A DNA stretch of 64,000 bases from Pseudonocardiaceae bacterium YIM PH 21723 (GTDB lineage: Bacteria; Actinomycetota; Actinomycetes; Mycobacteriales; Pseudonocardiaceae): the NCBI GenBank assembly GCA_003600225.1, contig QZFT01000038.1, forward strand, positions 23,076 through 87,075. Reading direction: 5' to 3'. The notes beneath the pieces were generated by a model. The model was not told the origin of the DNA. It made no database searches and was given only the letters and a program-made list of their open reading frames with translations. A program made the position numbers and the translations under genes. Positions 8,250 to 16,800 of the stretch are shown piece by piece. Numbering within the stretch: position 1 is the first letter of the stretch; every line of letters starts with the position of its first letter.

Positions 8250-8256
8250 CGATTTC

Positions 8257-10068
8257 CTAGTCGTTGCTCATCCGGATCGCACCGCCCGCGACGATGACCA
8301 TGGCGATCAGCGCCGCCCAGGCCAGCACCACACCGTCATCCGCGGCCCCCTGCTCCGCGTGATCCTGGAACACCAACGCCAGTTTCGGCCGCACCACATC
8401 GAATCGCGCCTCGGCGCCGGCCGACACCTGCCTGCCGGATTCGTCGGTGGCGGTCAGTCGAATCGTGTTGGTGAACCCTTCCTCGACCGCCGCGATGGCG
8501 CACCGCAAGGTCACCGTCTGGCCGGGTTCGACGACACCCGCGTCCCGGTTGACACAGCCGGTGCCCAACTCGTTGTCCATGGTCAGGCCGGTCAGCAGCG
8601 AGTCACCGGTGTTCCGGACGGTGATGGTGAACCCGGCGGTGCCCCCGGCCGTCACCTGCTCCGCGTCGGCGACCATCCGGACCTCCATCCCCGGATGCAC
8701 CACCCGGACCGGCACGTCCGCACTGCGCTGGTAGGTCTCGCCGAGCAGGTTCTGCCCGCTGGCCTTCGCGGTGACCGTCTGGGTCTGTGCTCCGGCCGCA
8801 CCCGCGCAGGCGAAGCTCTGCGTCGCGCCCGGTTCGAGCCGATCGATCCGCTGGGCGCAGCCCGGCAACTGGTCGGATTCGATGACGAGGCCCCGCAGCA
8901 CGGCGCCGCCGGGATTGCGCAGGGTGAACCGGTAGGTCACCTGATCTCCCGGCCGCACGGCCGACTGCTCGGCGGCCACGTCCAGGGCCAGTTCCGGGCG
9001 GGGCACGGAGATCGCCGCGCCCGCGGCCAGGAAGGCGTCCTGATCGGACACGAACGCCAGATCGGTGCCGGTGCGCATGTCCGCCTCGGGCACCTCGATC
9101 GTCCGCGCGTCCACACTCAGGTTGTTCAGGTGTGCCGGGGACACCGCGCCGTCGGCGACGCTGCGGAAGAACGGTCCGGCCGAGGGCTGGGTGCTGGATC
9201 CGACGAGCAGGTAACTGCCCACGCCGGACCAGTCGCCCTCGTAGGCCACGACCCCGACCCGGGCGGTGCCTCCGGCGTACCGGAGTCCGGTGTTGCCGAC
9301 CGTGGCCCGGGGTCCGACGACCGGCAGGTGTGCGTGGCCGTCGTAGACGATGACCTGGTTCTTCGCCGGGGCGTAGTCGGGCTGCGGCTGGTCGTAGGCC
9401 CACACCGCGGTCAGCGCCCAGCCGCCGTAGCAGTCGGGTCCCTGCTGCGCCCAGACGTTCGCCACGGTCACGTCGACCGTGCCGTCCACCCCGGCGAACC
9501 GCCCGGTCACGTCGGCGTGCGCGCTGTAATAGACGCCGTCCTCGTCCTTGAGCTGCCCCGGCGAGTCGGCGGTGAACCGCTGGGCGGCGACGCCGACTCC
9601 GTTCAGCAGCACCGATTGCCCGGCCGGATCGCCGGGCGGCTTGGTGCGGGGGTCGTCGACGCAGGTGGCACCGGCCCGGCCGATCGCACCGGACCAGGAC
9701 AGCCCCGCGTACGCGATGTGCGCGCCCGGCGGGATGGTCAGCCGGGCGGTGGACGAGTCGTAGACGCCGTCGGAACCGTTGGCCCACCGCATGAAGTGCC
9801 CGTTGTTCCGCGCGCCTTCGCCGCTGCCGATCAACCGTTCGGCGTCCTGGCACCGCTGCACCGGGAAGCCCATGCCGGGCTCGTCGTGGGAGGGGCAGTC
9901 GAGCACCGCGTTGCCGATCACGGTGAAGTCGCCGTAGAGCTCCTGGTCGAACACCGGCACCAGGGCCGAGTCGGCGGCCCGGGTGGGCGGCATCGGCGCC
10001 ATCGCCCAGGTCAATCCCAGTACGCCGGCCACCGCCAGCATCCGTACCCCGAGGGAACGCACAGTCAT
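8257..10068 (-). CDS. Secreted DUF11-repeat protein with C-terminal anchor (C1)
   Basis: Exported surface protein of 603 residues. A signal peptide (LGVRMLAVAGVLGLTWAMA) is followed by a large N-terminal domain (about 35-350) with paired Cys and the motifs LYGDFTVIGNAVLDCP and VWAQQGPDCYGGWALTAVWAYD. Two DUF11-type beta domains follow (VRPGDQVTYRFTLRNPGG and VTAGGTAGFTITVRNTGDS). The end has a hydrophobic helix (VVLAWAALIAMVIVAGGA) and a short basic tail, so the protein is probably tethered to the membrane and faces outward. The start ATG 10068 aligns with paralogue C2. The gene pairs with a DUF4239 gene in both copies of the cassette. Confidence 0.78.
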   Translation of the reverse strand: MTVRSLGVRMLAVAGVLGLTWAMAPMPPTRAADSALVPVFDQELYGDFTVIGNAVLDCPSHDEPGMGFPVQRCQDAERLIGSGEGARNNGHFMRWANGSDGVYDSSTARLTIPPGAHIAYAGLSWSGAIGRAGATCVDDPRTKPPGDPAGQSVLLNGVGVAAQRFTADSPGQLKDEDGVYYSAHADVTGRFAGVDGTVDVTVANVWAQQGPDCYGGWALTAVWAYDQPQPDYAPAKNQVIVYDGHAHLPVVGPRATVGNTGLRYAGGTARVGVVAYEGDWSGVGSYLLVGSSTQPSAGPFFRSVADGAVSPAHLNNLSVDARTIEVPEADMRTGTDLAFVSDQDAFLAAGAAISVPRPELALDVAAEQSAVRPGDQVTYRFTLRNPGGAVLRGLVIESDQLPGCAQRIDRLEPGATQSFACAGAAGAQTQTVTAKASGQNLLGETYQRSADVPVRVVHPGMEVRMVADAEQVTAGGTAGFTITVRNTGDSLLTGLTMDNELGTGCVNRDAGVVEPGQTVTLRCAIAAVEEGFTNTIRLTATDESGRQVSAGAEARFDVVRPKLALVFQDHAEQGAADDGVVLAWAALIAMVIVAGGAIRMSND

Positions 10069-10110
10069 AGGTGAATCGATAGCGCTTTCCCGGCGATTTT
10101 TCCTGCTCAG

Positions 10111-10130
10111 CCACCCTTTAGGGATCACCC
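10111..10130 (-). promoter_or_regulatory. Conserved upstream box of protein C genes (copy 1)
   Basis: Read on the minus strand, this stretch (GGTGATCCCT, short variable part, GGGTGG) sits exactly 42 bp upstream of the C1 start codon. A nearly identical stretch at 13857-13877 sits exactly 42 bp upstream of the C2 start. Same sequence and same distance argue for a shared promoter or operator. It also lies in the divergent region upstream of B2. Confidence 0.5.
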
Positions 10131-10187
10131 GGGAGATCGCTCGAAGGAGTGGAGCGGCCGAATTCGCCCGGTGACACGCCCGAGCGC

Positions 10188-10199
10188 TGCGGTACCAAC
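10188..10199 (+). promoter_or_regulatory. TGCGGTACCAAC box before DUF4239 gene B2
   Basis: Second copy of the 12-mer found before B1 (7411-7422), here ending 4 bp before the GTG start at 10204. The remainder of the 5' region is not conserved between the two genes. Confidence 0.5.
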
Positions 10200-10203
10200 G
10201 ACT

Positions 10204-10977
10204 GTGCCTGAAGCCGGAACGGTGATGTTCTTCTTAGTCCTCGGTGTCCTGATGGTCGTCCTGGTCGGCGTGGTCGCGGTGATCACCATGGCCGCCGGAC
10301 GACTGAAACGGGCGAAGGAAGGCAAGTTCAACGGCCAGGTGATCACCATCGCCGGCGGCCTGATCAACGCGTTGTTCATGATGTCCCTGGTGTTCCTGGC
10401 CGCCACGGCCTGGCAGAACTCGGCCCAGGCCCGCGTCCGCACCTTCACCGAGGCGGGCGCCATGGTGGAGATCAACTCCCTGTCCTCGCCGCTCCCGCAG
10501 GAGAAACGCGACCGGCTGCACTCCCTCACCCGGGACTACCTGACCCAGGTGAGCACCGACGAGTGGCGGCTGATGGAGAGCGGTCAACGCAGCCAGCAGG
10601 CCGCCGGGCTGCTCACCAGCATCCGCTCCGAGGTACTCGGCATCTCCGTCACCGGGGACACCGTCAAGACGGTGCGCGACCGCATGCTGGACCGGGTCCG
10701 CGACGCCTCGGACGCCCGCCGGATGCGGATCAGCGACGCCGCCACCGCGCCGAGCCGCTATCTGCTGCTGCAGCTGGGACTGAGCGGTCTGCTGGTGGTC
10801 GGCTTCCCGCTGCTGGTCGGCTTCAGCCCGGACCCGCGGCACATCGCCCTGGTCTGCGCGATCACCTTCGGGGTGGTGGCGTGCATCCTGGTCGCCGTCG
10901 ACCTGAGCAGGCCGTTCGCCGGGGTGGAACGGATCACCCCGGACGCCTACACCCTCGCCCTGGAACAGATCGGCTAG
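10204..10977 (+). CDS. DUF4239 (bestrophin-like) membrane protein B2
   Basis: Membrane protein of 257 residues, full-length paralogue of B1 (shared KEGKFNxQV loop, LFMMSLVFLAAT helix, a DRMxDRVRxAxDARRMRISDA stretch around residue 165-185 and a RPFxGVERxT end). Two N-terminal and two or three C-terminal membrane helices enclose a soluble helical core. The GTG start at 10204 gives the same length as B1; an upstream in-frame GTG at 10171 would add 11 unconserved residues. It is divergent from C1, and its stop overlaps the convergent lipoprotein gene by 4 bp. Function unknown; DUF4239 proteins are related to bestrophin-type channels. Confidence 0.72.
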   Translation: MPEAGTVMFFLVLGVLMVVLVGVVAVITMAAGRLKRAKEGKFNGQVITIAGGLINALFMMSLVFLAATAWQNSAQARVRTFTEAGAMVEINSLSSPLPQEKRDRLHSLTRDYLTQVSTDEWRLMESGQRSQQAAGLLTSIRSEVLGISVTGDTVKTVRDRMLDRVRDASDARRMRISDAATAPSRYLLLQLGLSGLLVVGFPLLVGFSPDPRHIALVCAITFGVVACILVAVDLSRPFAGVERITPDAYTLALEQIG

Positions 10978-11387
10978 GGCTTCATCTCGCAGATCCGGTA
11001 ACCGTCCCGGTACTGCCGGATCTCCACGTGCTGGCTGGCCGTCTGCTTTCCGGATTCGGTATTCGCCGAACCGGTCATCGTGGCCCGGATGACGTTCTTC
11101 TCGGACTTGTCCACGGTCACCGAGTCGACGGTGACGGGGTGCTCGCGCATTGCCCGGACGGTGTCCTGCCGTTCCTCGTCATTCAGCCGCAACAAATTGT
11201 CCGTTGAGCTGTAAAGGCCCTCACAGGATTTCCCCAACATGGCCCGCAGATCACCGGAATTGCGTACATCGATGTACTCCCGCACGGCCTTGTCGGCCGC
11301 CCCCGCGGGGCCGGAGCCCGGCTCCGGTCCCGCACCGCACGCGCTCACCACGGCGAGCGCGACCAGAGCCAGGCCCCAGCGCCACAT
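10974..11387 (-). CDS. Small lipoprotein
   Basis: Lipoprotein of 137 residues: signal peptide with lipobox VVSAC (Cys about 17), a short Gly/Pro/Ala linker and a compact domain of about 100 residues resembling small NTF2/Cystatin-like lipoproteins (KAVREYIDVRNSGDLRAML, then strands DSVTVDKSEKNVIRATMTG). It starts 2 bp after the stop of the A2 gene, so the two form an operon; paralogue A1 has no such partner. It converges with B2 with a 4-bp overlap and no terminator between. Function unknown. Confidence 0.75.
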   Translation of the reverse strand: MWRWGLALVALAVVSACGAGPEPGSGPAGAADKAVREYIDVRNSGDLRAMLGKSCEGLYSSTDNLLRLNDEERQDTVRAMREHPVTVDSVTVDKSEKNVIRATMTGSANTESGKQTASQHVEIRQYRDGYRICEMKP

Positions 11388-11389
11388 GA

Positions 11390-11824
11390 TCAGTGCTGCC
11401 AGTCCACGATGGCACCGAGCACGTTCAGCGACTTGAACTTGATCTCCGGGTTGGCGGCGGCGTTACCCCAGACCAGCTGGCCACTGCGCCCGCTGGTGCC
11501 GAAACCGAATTCGCTCCACTTCGCCGGGCCGGGGTTGGTCCCGGTCTTGTTGGTGAAGTGCTTCGCGGACGCGTGGATCGGGCTCGCGCCCGACTGCGAG
11601 GTGTAGGCGTACACGACGGTCCAGCCCGGCGAGCCGAAGATGGCGGTGTTCGACCTGGAGACCGGCCCCCAACCGCCCCCGGGCGGGGCGTATCCGGTGC
11701 CACCGGCGGCGGCGCTCGCCGGCGCGGTGAATTCCGGAGCCGAATTCCCTTCGGCCGCCGCGGTACCGGCGGTCGACACGGCCAGCAATGCACCAATGGA
11801 CAATGCGACGAACGTCTTCTTCAC
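11390..11824 (-). CDS. Small secreted protein A2 (duplicated family)
   Basis: Secreted protein of 144 residues, same length as A1 and homologous throughout: signal peptide KKTFVALSIGALLAVSTAGTAAA, linker GGTGYAPPGGGWGPVS, then IFGSPGWTVVYAYTS, SPIHASAKHFTNK and NVLGAIVDWQH at the end. The start codon is GTG (11824) with a GGGGGGAAG site upstream; A1 uses ATG at the equivalent point. Operon with the following lipoprotein gene. The mature part has no Cys and many aromatic residues. Function unknown. Confidence 0.75.
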   Translation of the reverse strand: MKKTFVALSIGALLAVSTAGTAAAEGNSAPEFTAPASAAAGGTGYAPPGGGWGPVSRSNTAIFGSPGWTVVYAYTSQSGASPIHASAKHFTNKTGTNPGPAKWSEFGFGTSGRSGQLVWGNAAANPEIKFKSLNVLGAIVDWQH

Positions 11825-11847
11825 GACTTCCCCCCTGCATACGGCAA

Positions 11848-11868
11848 TCAGTACGCCACAGACGCTAA
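11848..11868 (-). promoter_or_regulatory. Conserved 21-bp upstream box of A2
   Basis: Partner of the box at 7224-7244 (18 of 21 positions identical), here 23 bp upstream of the A2 GTG start. Sequence around it is far less conserved. Confidence 0.45.
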
Positions 11869-11910
11869 GCAATACGCGACCGTTCCGAAAAGATTTCGGG
11901 CCACCTCGAA

Positions 11911-11995
11911 TCCCCTGAAAGTGGCTTTCCTTCGGTAGAAGTCGGTGAAGGTGGCTTCCGGTCGGATAGACCGAAAGGAAGCCACATTCAGCGGG
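11911..11995. repeat. 81-85 bp inverted-end element, family 4 copy 1
   Basis: Element whose outer ends are inverted copies of each other, ending in GAAGCCACATTCAGCGG, with further internal copies of GTGGCTTNC and TTCGGT. In reverse orientation it matches 49785-49866 over its whole length. It lies between the C2 stop (11997) and the A2 promoter and could also act as a terminator for C2. Confidence 0.7.
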
Positions 11996-11996
11996 A

Positions 11997-13814
11997 TCAG
12001 TCGGTGCGGATGCTGGGCACGAAACAGAGCATCACCACGATCAGGATGATGCTCAGCGCCGCCACGTAGCCACCGTCGGTGAAGACCTCCTCCTCCCGGC
12101 CCTGGAACGCCAGCTGCGCCTTGGCATCCAGGGTCTTGGGGTGCAGCACGGTGAAGGCCGCCTGGGCGGTGGCGGCGATGGGTTTGCCCGCCTCGTCCCT
12201 GCCCGCCAGCCGCACCGCGTTGGCGAAGCCCTCGTCGCCGGCCTCCACGGTGCAGGTGAGCGTCAGCTGCTTACCCGGTTCCAGGGTGCCGACGTCCTTG
12301 GCGCAGGAGGTGCCCTGCTGGTTGGTCAGCGCCAGCCCGGACAGCGTCGTGTCGCCGGTGTTCTTGGCGACCACGGTGAAGGTGACCGTCTGCCCGGTCA
12401 GGATGTTCGCCGGCTCCGCGGTCATGCCGAGCGAGAGTCCCGGATGCACCACCCGCACCGGGACACCGGCCGCCGCGCTGCTCAACGCGTCGCCGAGCAG
12501 GTTCTGCCCGGTGACCGTGATCGGCACCGTGGTGTCCTTGTCCGGGGCCGGGATCGAACACTCCACGACCTGGGTGGCCCCCGGTGCGAGCTGGTCCACC
12601 TTCTTGGAGCAACCGCCCGCGGTGATGACGATGTCCTTGGCCGGGGCGCCGCCGGGATTGCGCAACGTGACCCGGTAGGTGATCGGATCGCCGGCGTGCG
12701 CCGGGGGCGGCGTGGCGATGCTGATGGACAGCTCCGGCCGGGGCGCGGCGATCGCCACCGTGGTCAGCAGGTAGGCGTCCTTGCCGGCGGCGAAGCCCAA
12801 CTGGCTGTTGCTCCGGAGATCGGCCTCGGCGACGTCGATGGTCTTGGCGTCCACGCTGAGGTTGTTCAGGTGGTTCGGCCGCGCCGCGCCGTCGGCGTGA
12901 CCGTTGAAGAACGGGCCCTGGGCGGCCTGCTGTCTGCCGTTGACCAGGAATCCGTTGCCCGTGCCCGCCCAATCGCCCTCGTAGGCGACCAGGCCGATGC
13001 GCCCGGTGCCACCGGCGAACTTCAGTCCGGCGGCGGCCGATGTCAGCTGGGTGTCGACGATCGGCACATGCAGGTGTCCTTTGTAGACGACCACCTGTTT
13101 CCGCGCCGGGGCCTGCTCGGTGGCCTTGTCGTACGCCCACACCGCGGTCAGCGACCAGCCGCCGTAGCAGTCGAATCCCTGCTGCGCCCAGACATCGGAC
13201 ACGGTGATCGGCACCGCGGTGCCGCCGGGGATGCCCGCCAGCTCCCCGGTGACCTCGCTGCGCGCGCTGTAGTACTGGCCGTCCAGCTGCCCCAGCGATC
13301 CGAGCTCGTCGACGGTGTAGCTGAACCGGTCCGGTCCCAGGCTGACGGCGGGCCGGTCGCCCACCTTCAGCCGCACCGGTTGCGTGGCCGGGTCGCCGGG
13401 CGGCCTGCCCGCGGTGTCCTTGCCGCAGGGCACGGCCAGGGGGCCTTCCTGGGGTCTGCCGGTGGCCGCCGACCAGTCCAGCCCGGCGTACACCACCCTG
13501 GCGCCGGCCGGGATGACCAGGTTCGCAGTGGACCCGCCGGGGATCAGCCGCATGGAGTGACCGTTGTTCTGCGCCCCGGCGCCGGTGCCCTTCCGGTTCT
13601 CCGCGTCCCGGCAGGCCGCAGCCGGGTGGGTGGCGCCGGGAAAACCGTCCGGCGGGCAGTCCAGGACGCTGTTCCCGATCACCGCGAAATCCCCGTATAT
13701 CTCCTGGTTGAACACCGGAGCGAGCGCGGGTTCGGCCGCTTCGACGGGCGACATCGGGGCCATTGTCCACACCAGGCCCAGCACGGCGGCCAAGGCTAAC
13801 CCGCGGGTTCTCAT
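11997..13814 (-). CDS. Secreted DUF11-repeat protein with C-terminal anchor (C2)
   Basis: Exported surface protein of 605 residues, paralogue of C1. Signal peptide (LALAAVLGLVWTMAPMSPVEA), then a domain with IYGDFAVIGNSVLDCPP and VWAQQGFDCYGGWSLTAVWAYD, then two DUF11-type domains (HAGDPITYRVTLRNPGG and LTGQTVTFTVVAKNTGDT). The C-terminal hydrophobic helix (YVAALSIILIVVMLCFV) ends in a short tail RTD. ATG 13814 shares its 42-bp leader spacing and promoter box with C1. It lies 58 bp downstream of the end of hrpA. Probably a membrane-tethered extracellular protein; partner and ligand unknown. Confidence 0.78.
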   Translation of the reverse strand: MRTRGLALAAVLGLVWTMAPMSPVEAAEPALAPVFNQEIYGDFAVIGNSVLDCPPDGFPGATHPAAACRDAENRKGTGAGAQNNGHSMRLIPGGSTANLVIPAGARVVYAGLDWSAATGRPQEGPLAVPCGKDTAGRPPGDPATQPVRLKVGDRPAVSLGPDRFSYTVDELGSLGQLDGQYYSARSEVTGELAGIPGGTAVPITVSDVWAQQGFDCYGGWSLTAVWAYDKATEQAPARKQVVVYKGHLHVPIVDTQLTSAAAGLKFAGGTGRIGLVAYEGDWAGTGNGFLVNGRQQAAQGPFFNGHADGAARPNHLNNLSVDAKTIDVAEADLRSNSQLGFAAGKDAYLLTTVAIAAPRPELSISIATPPPAHAGDPITYRVTLRNPGGAPAKDIVITAGGCSKKVDQLAPGATQVVECSIPAPDKDTTVPITVTGQNLLGDALSSAAAGVPVRVVHPGLSLGMTAEPANILTGQTVTFTVVAKNTGDTTLSGLALTNQQGTSCAKDVGTLEPGKQLTLTCTVEAGDEGFANAVRLAGRDEAGKPIAATAQAAFTVLHPKTLDAKAQLAFQGREEEVFTDGGYVAALSIILIVVMLCFVPSIRTD

Positions 13815-13856
13815 AGCTGTATCGGTAGCGTGTTCTCCCGGCTTCCGTCGGACTAT

Positions 13857-13877
13857 CCACCCGTTCAGGGATCACCC
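13857..13877 (-). promoter_or_regulatory. Conserved upstream box of protein C genes (copy 2)
   Basis: Partner of the box at 10111-10130, at the same 42-bp distance from the C2 start. It overlaps the last codons of hrpA, so its conservation with an unrelated intergenic site near C1 is not explained by coding. Confidence 0.5.
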
Positions 13878-16800
13878 AGGCAGTTTGTCGATCGCGGTGA
13901 AGATCCGCTTTTCCGAGATCGGGTAAGCGGTTCCCAGCGGCTGGGCGAAGTAGCTGATCCGTAGCTCCTCGATCATCCACCGGATGGCGCGCAGCTCCGG
14001 GCCGGGTTGCCTGCCCGGTGGAAGCGCTTTCACCAGGTCCCGGTACTCCGCGTCGATGTCCTGCACCTGGTGCATCCACTGTTCGTCGCGGTCGAACTTC
14101 TCCGGCAGCTTGTCCAGCCGGTGTTCGATGCCCTTGACGTACCGCGGCAGCTGTCCCAGCTGCGCGTATCCGGTGGCGGTGGCGAATCCGGGACCGATCA
14201 ACGCCTTCAGCTGGGCGGTCATGTCGGCCACCGCCGCCTTGAACACCGGGGCGGTGACCGTGTCCAGCTTGCGTTCCGCGATGTGCCAGGCGGCCAGCGC
14301 GGCCCGTACCTGGTCCAGCACGATCAGCGTGGCCTGGCCGAGCTGGCTCTTGGCGTGCGTCAGGATCCGGTCGAACCCGGCCTGGTTCCAGGCAGGCCCG
14401 CCACAATCACTGATGATCTTGTCCATGGCGCAGTCCACGCAGTCCGCCAGCAGCGCCGGTACCCCGCCGTGCGGGTTCCGGGACAGCACCAGCTTGGCCT
14501 CGTTGGCCAGCTTGCGCTGCACCAGTTTCACCGGCGACGGGGTGTTCAGCAGCAGCAACCGGCGGGTGCCGCGCCACATCAGGTCCTGCTGAGCGGCCGC
14601 GGTATCGAGGACCCGGATGGCCACGGTGGCGCCCTCGTCGACCAGCGCCGGGTAGCCGGTGACCCGGTGCCCGGCGTGGGTGCGTTGCACGACCTTGTCC
14701 AGGGTGCCGAAGTCCCACGTCGTCAGGCCGGTCTTCTGCACGTCCTTGGCCGCGGTGGAGATGGTCTCCCGCACCTTCGGCTTCAGCCGCTCGCGGAGTT
14801 CCTCCAGGTCCTTGCCCTCAGCGACGATCTTGCCGCTGTTGTCCTGCACCTGGAAGGTGATCTTCAGGTGTTCCGGGACGTGGTCCCAGCGCCAGTCGTC
14901 GCGGGCCACCTGCACACCGGTGAGCGCCGCGAGCTCACGTTCCAGGGCGTCGAGGAGCGGTTCCTCGGTGTTGGTCATCCTGGCGAGGACCGCGGTGACG
15001 TAGTCGGGCACCGGCACGAAGTAGCGGCGGATGGTCTTGCGCAGCGATTTGAGCAGCGCGGTGACGAGTTCCTGGCGGAGGCCGGGGACCTGCCAGCTGA
15101 ACTGCTCGGCCTTCACCTGGTTCAGGCCGGCCAGGGGAATGACCACCGAGACGCCGTCCCGTTGCGTGCCGGGTTCGAACTTGTAGTCCAGCTTCAGCGA
15201 TGTGCTGTCCATGCCGGGCGTCTCGCTGCGCCACTGGCTGGGGTACGCCTGTTCGCTGACGTCCTTGGCGTTCTCGTTCAGCAGCAGCTGCCGGTCGAAG
15301 TCCAGCAGCTGCGGACTCGTCTTGCGTTCGTCCCGCCACCAGCGGTCGAAGTGCGCGCCGGAGACGACGTCCTTGCCCACCCGGGCGTCGTAGAACTCGT
15401 AGAGCGTCTGGTCGTCGACCACCAGGTCACGGCGGCGCACCTTCTCCTCGAGTTCCTCGACCTCCTTGCGCAGCCGCTCGTTGTGCTCCAGGAACTTGTG
15501 GTTCGACGGCCAGTCGCGTTCGACCAGGGCATGCCGGATGAACAACGCGCGGCACAGCTCCGGGTCGATCTTGCCGAAATTGATCTTCCGCGAGGCGATG
15601 ATCGGCAGGCCGTAGAGGGTGACCTTCTCGTAGGCGACGACCGCGCTGACCTTGCGTTCCCAGTGCGGCTCGTTGTACTGCCGTTTGACCAGGTGCGGGG
15701 CCAGTTCCTCGGCCCACTCGGGCTCGATCTTGGCGTTCATCCTGGCCCACAGCCTGCTGGTCTCCACCAGCTCGGCGCTCATCAGCCAGCGCGGGGTCTT
15801 CCGGAACAGGGCCGAGCCCGGGAAGATGCCGAACTTCGCGCCCCGGGCGCCGAGGTAGTCCGGCGGGTTGGCCGGGTCCTTGAAGCCGATGTGCGACAGC
15901 AGGCCGGCCAGCAGTGCGCGGTGCACGACGTCACCGGCGGCGGGTGAGTCCTCGGGATTGTTCTCCACCGTGGCGCCGAGCTGACGCATGACCTCGCGCA
16001 GCTGGCTGTAGATGTCCTGCCATTCGCGCACCCGCAGGTAGTTCAGGTACTCGTTGCGGCACATCCGGCGGAACTGGTTGCTGGTCAGTGCCTTCTGCTG
16101 TTCGCGGAGGTAGCGCCACAGGTTCAGCAGGCCCATGAAGTCGGACTCTTTGTCCACGAACCGGGCGTGCTGCTGGTCGGCCTGCGCCTGCTGGTCACTC
16201 GGCCGCTCGCGGGGGTCCTGAATGGACAGTGCGGCGGTGATCACCATGACCTCGTGCACGCACCCGGCCTGCTGCGCCTCGACGACCATGCGGGCCAGCC
16301 GCGGGTCGACCGGCAGCTGAGCCAGCTTGCGGCCCATCGCGGTGAGCCGCTTCTCCGGCCCACTGTCCTGGGCGAGAGCGCCCAGCTCCTCCAGCAGCGC
16401 GATGCCGTCGTTGATGTTGCGCCGGTCCGGCGGGTCCACGAACGGGAACGCGGCCATGTCGCCCAGGCCGAGCGAGGTCATCTGCAGGATGACCGAGGCC
16501 AGGTTGGTGCGCAGGATCTCCGGATCGGTGAACTCGGAGCGGGCCAGGAAGTCGTTCTCGCTGTACAGCCGGATGCAGATACCGTCGCTGGTCCGGCCAC
16601 AGCGGCCCTTGCGCTGGTTCGCGGACGCCTGGGAGACCGCCTCGATCGGCAGCCGCTGCACCTTGAGCCGGTTGCTGTACCGGGAGATGCGCGCGGTGCC
16701 CGGGTCGATCACGTACTTGATCCCGGGCACGGTCAGCGAGGTCTCGGCCACGTTGGTGGCGAGCACGACCCGGCGGCCGCCGTGCGGCTGGAACACCCGG

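Noticed and set aside
14007..15947. Open frame of about 650 codons opposite hrpA, and similar long antisense frames opposite other genes (for example 26224-28566 and 58134-60323)
   Set aside because: They are antisense shadows of clear genes, caused by high GC at third positions; the translations are low-complexity in Arg, Gly, His and Asp and match no family.
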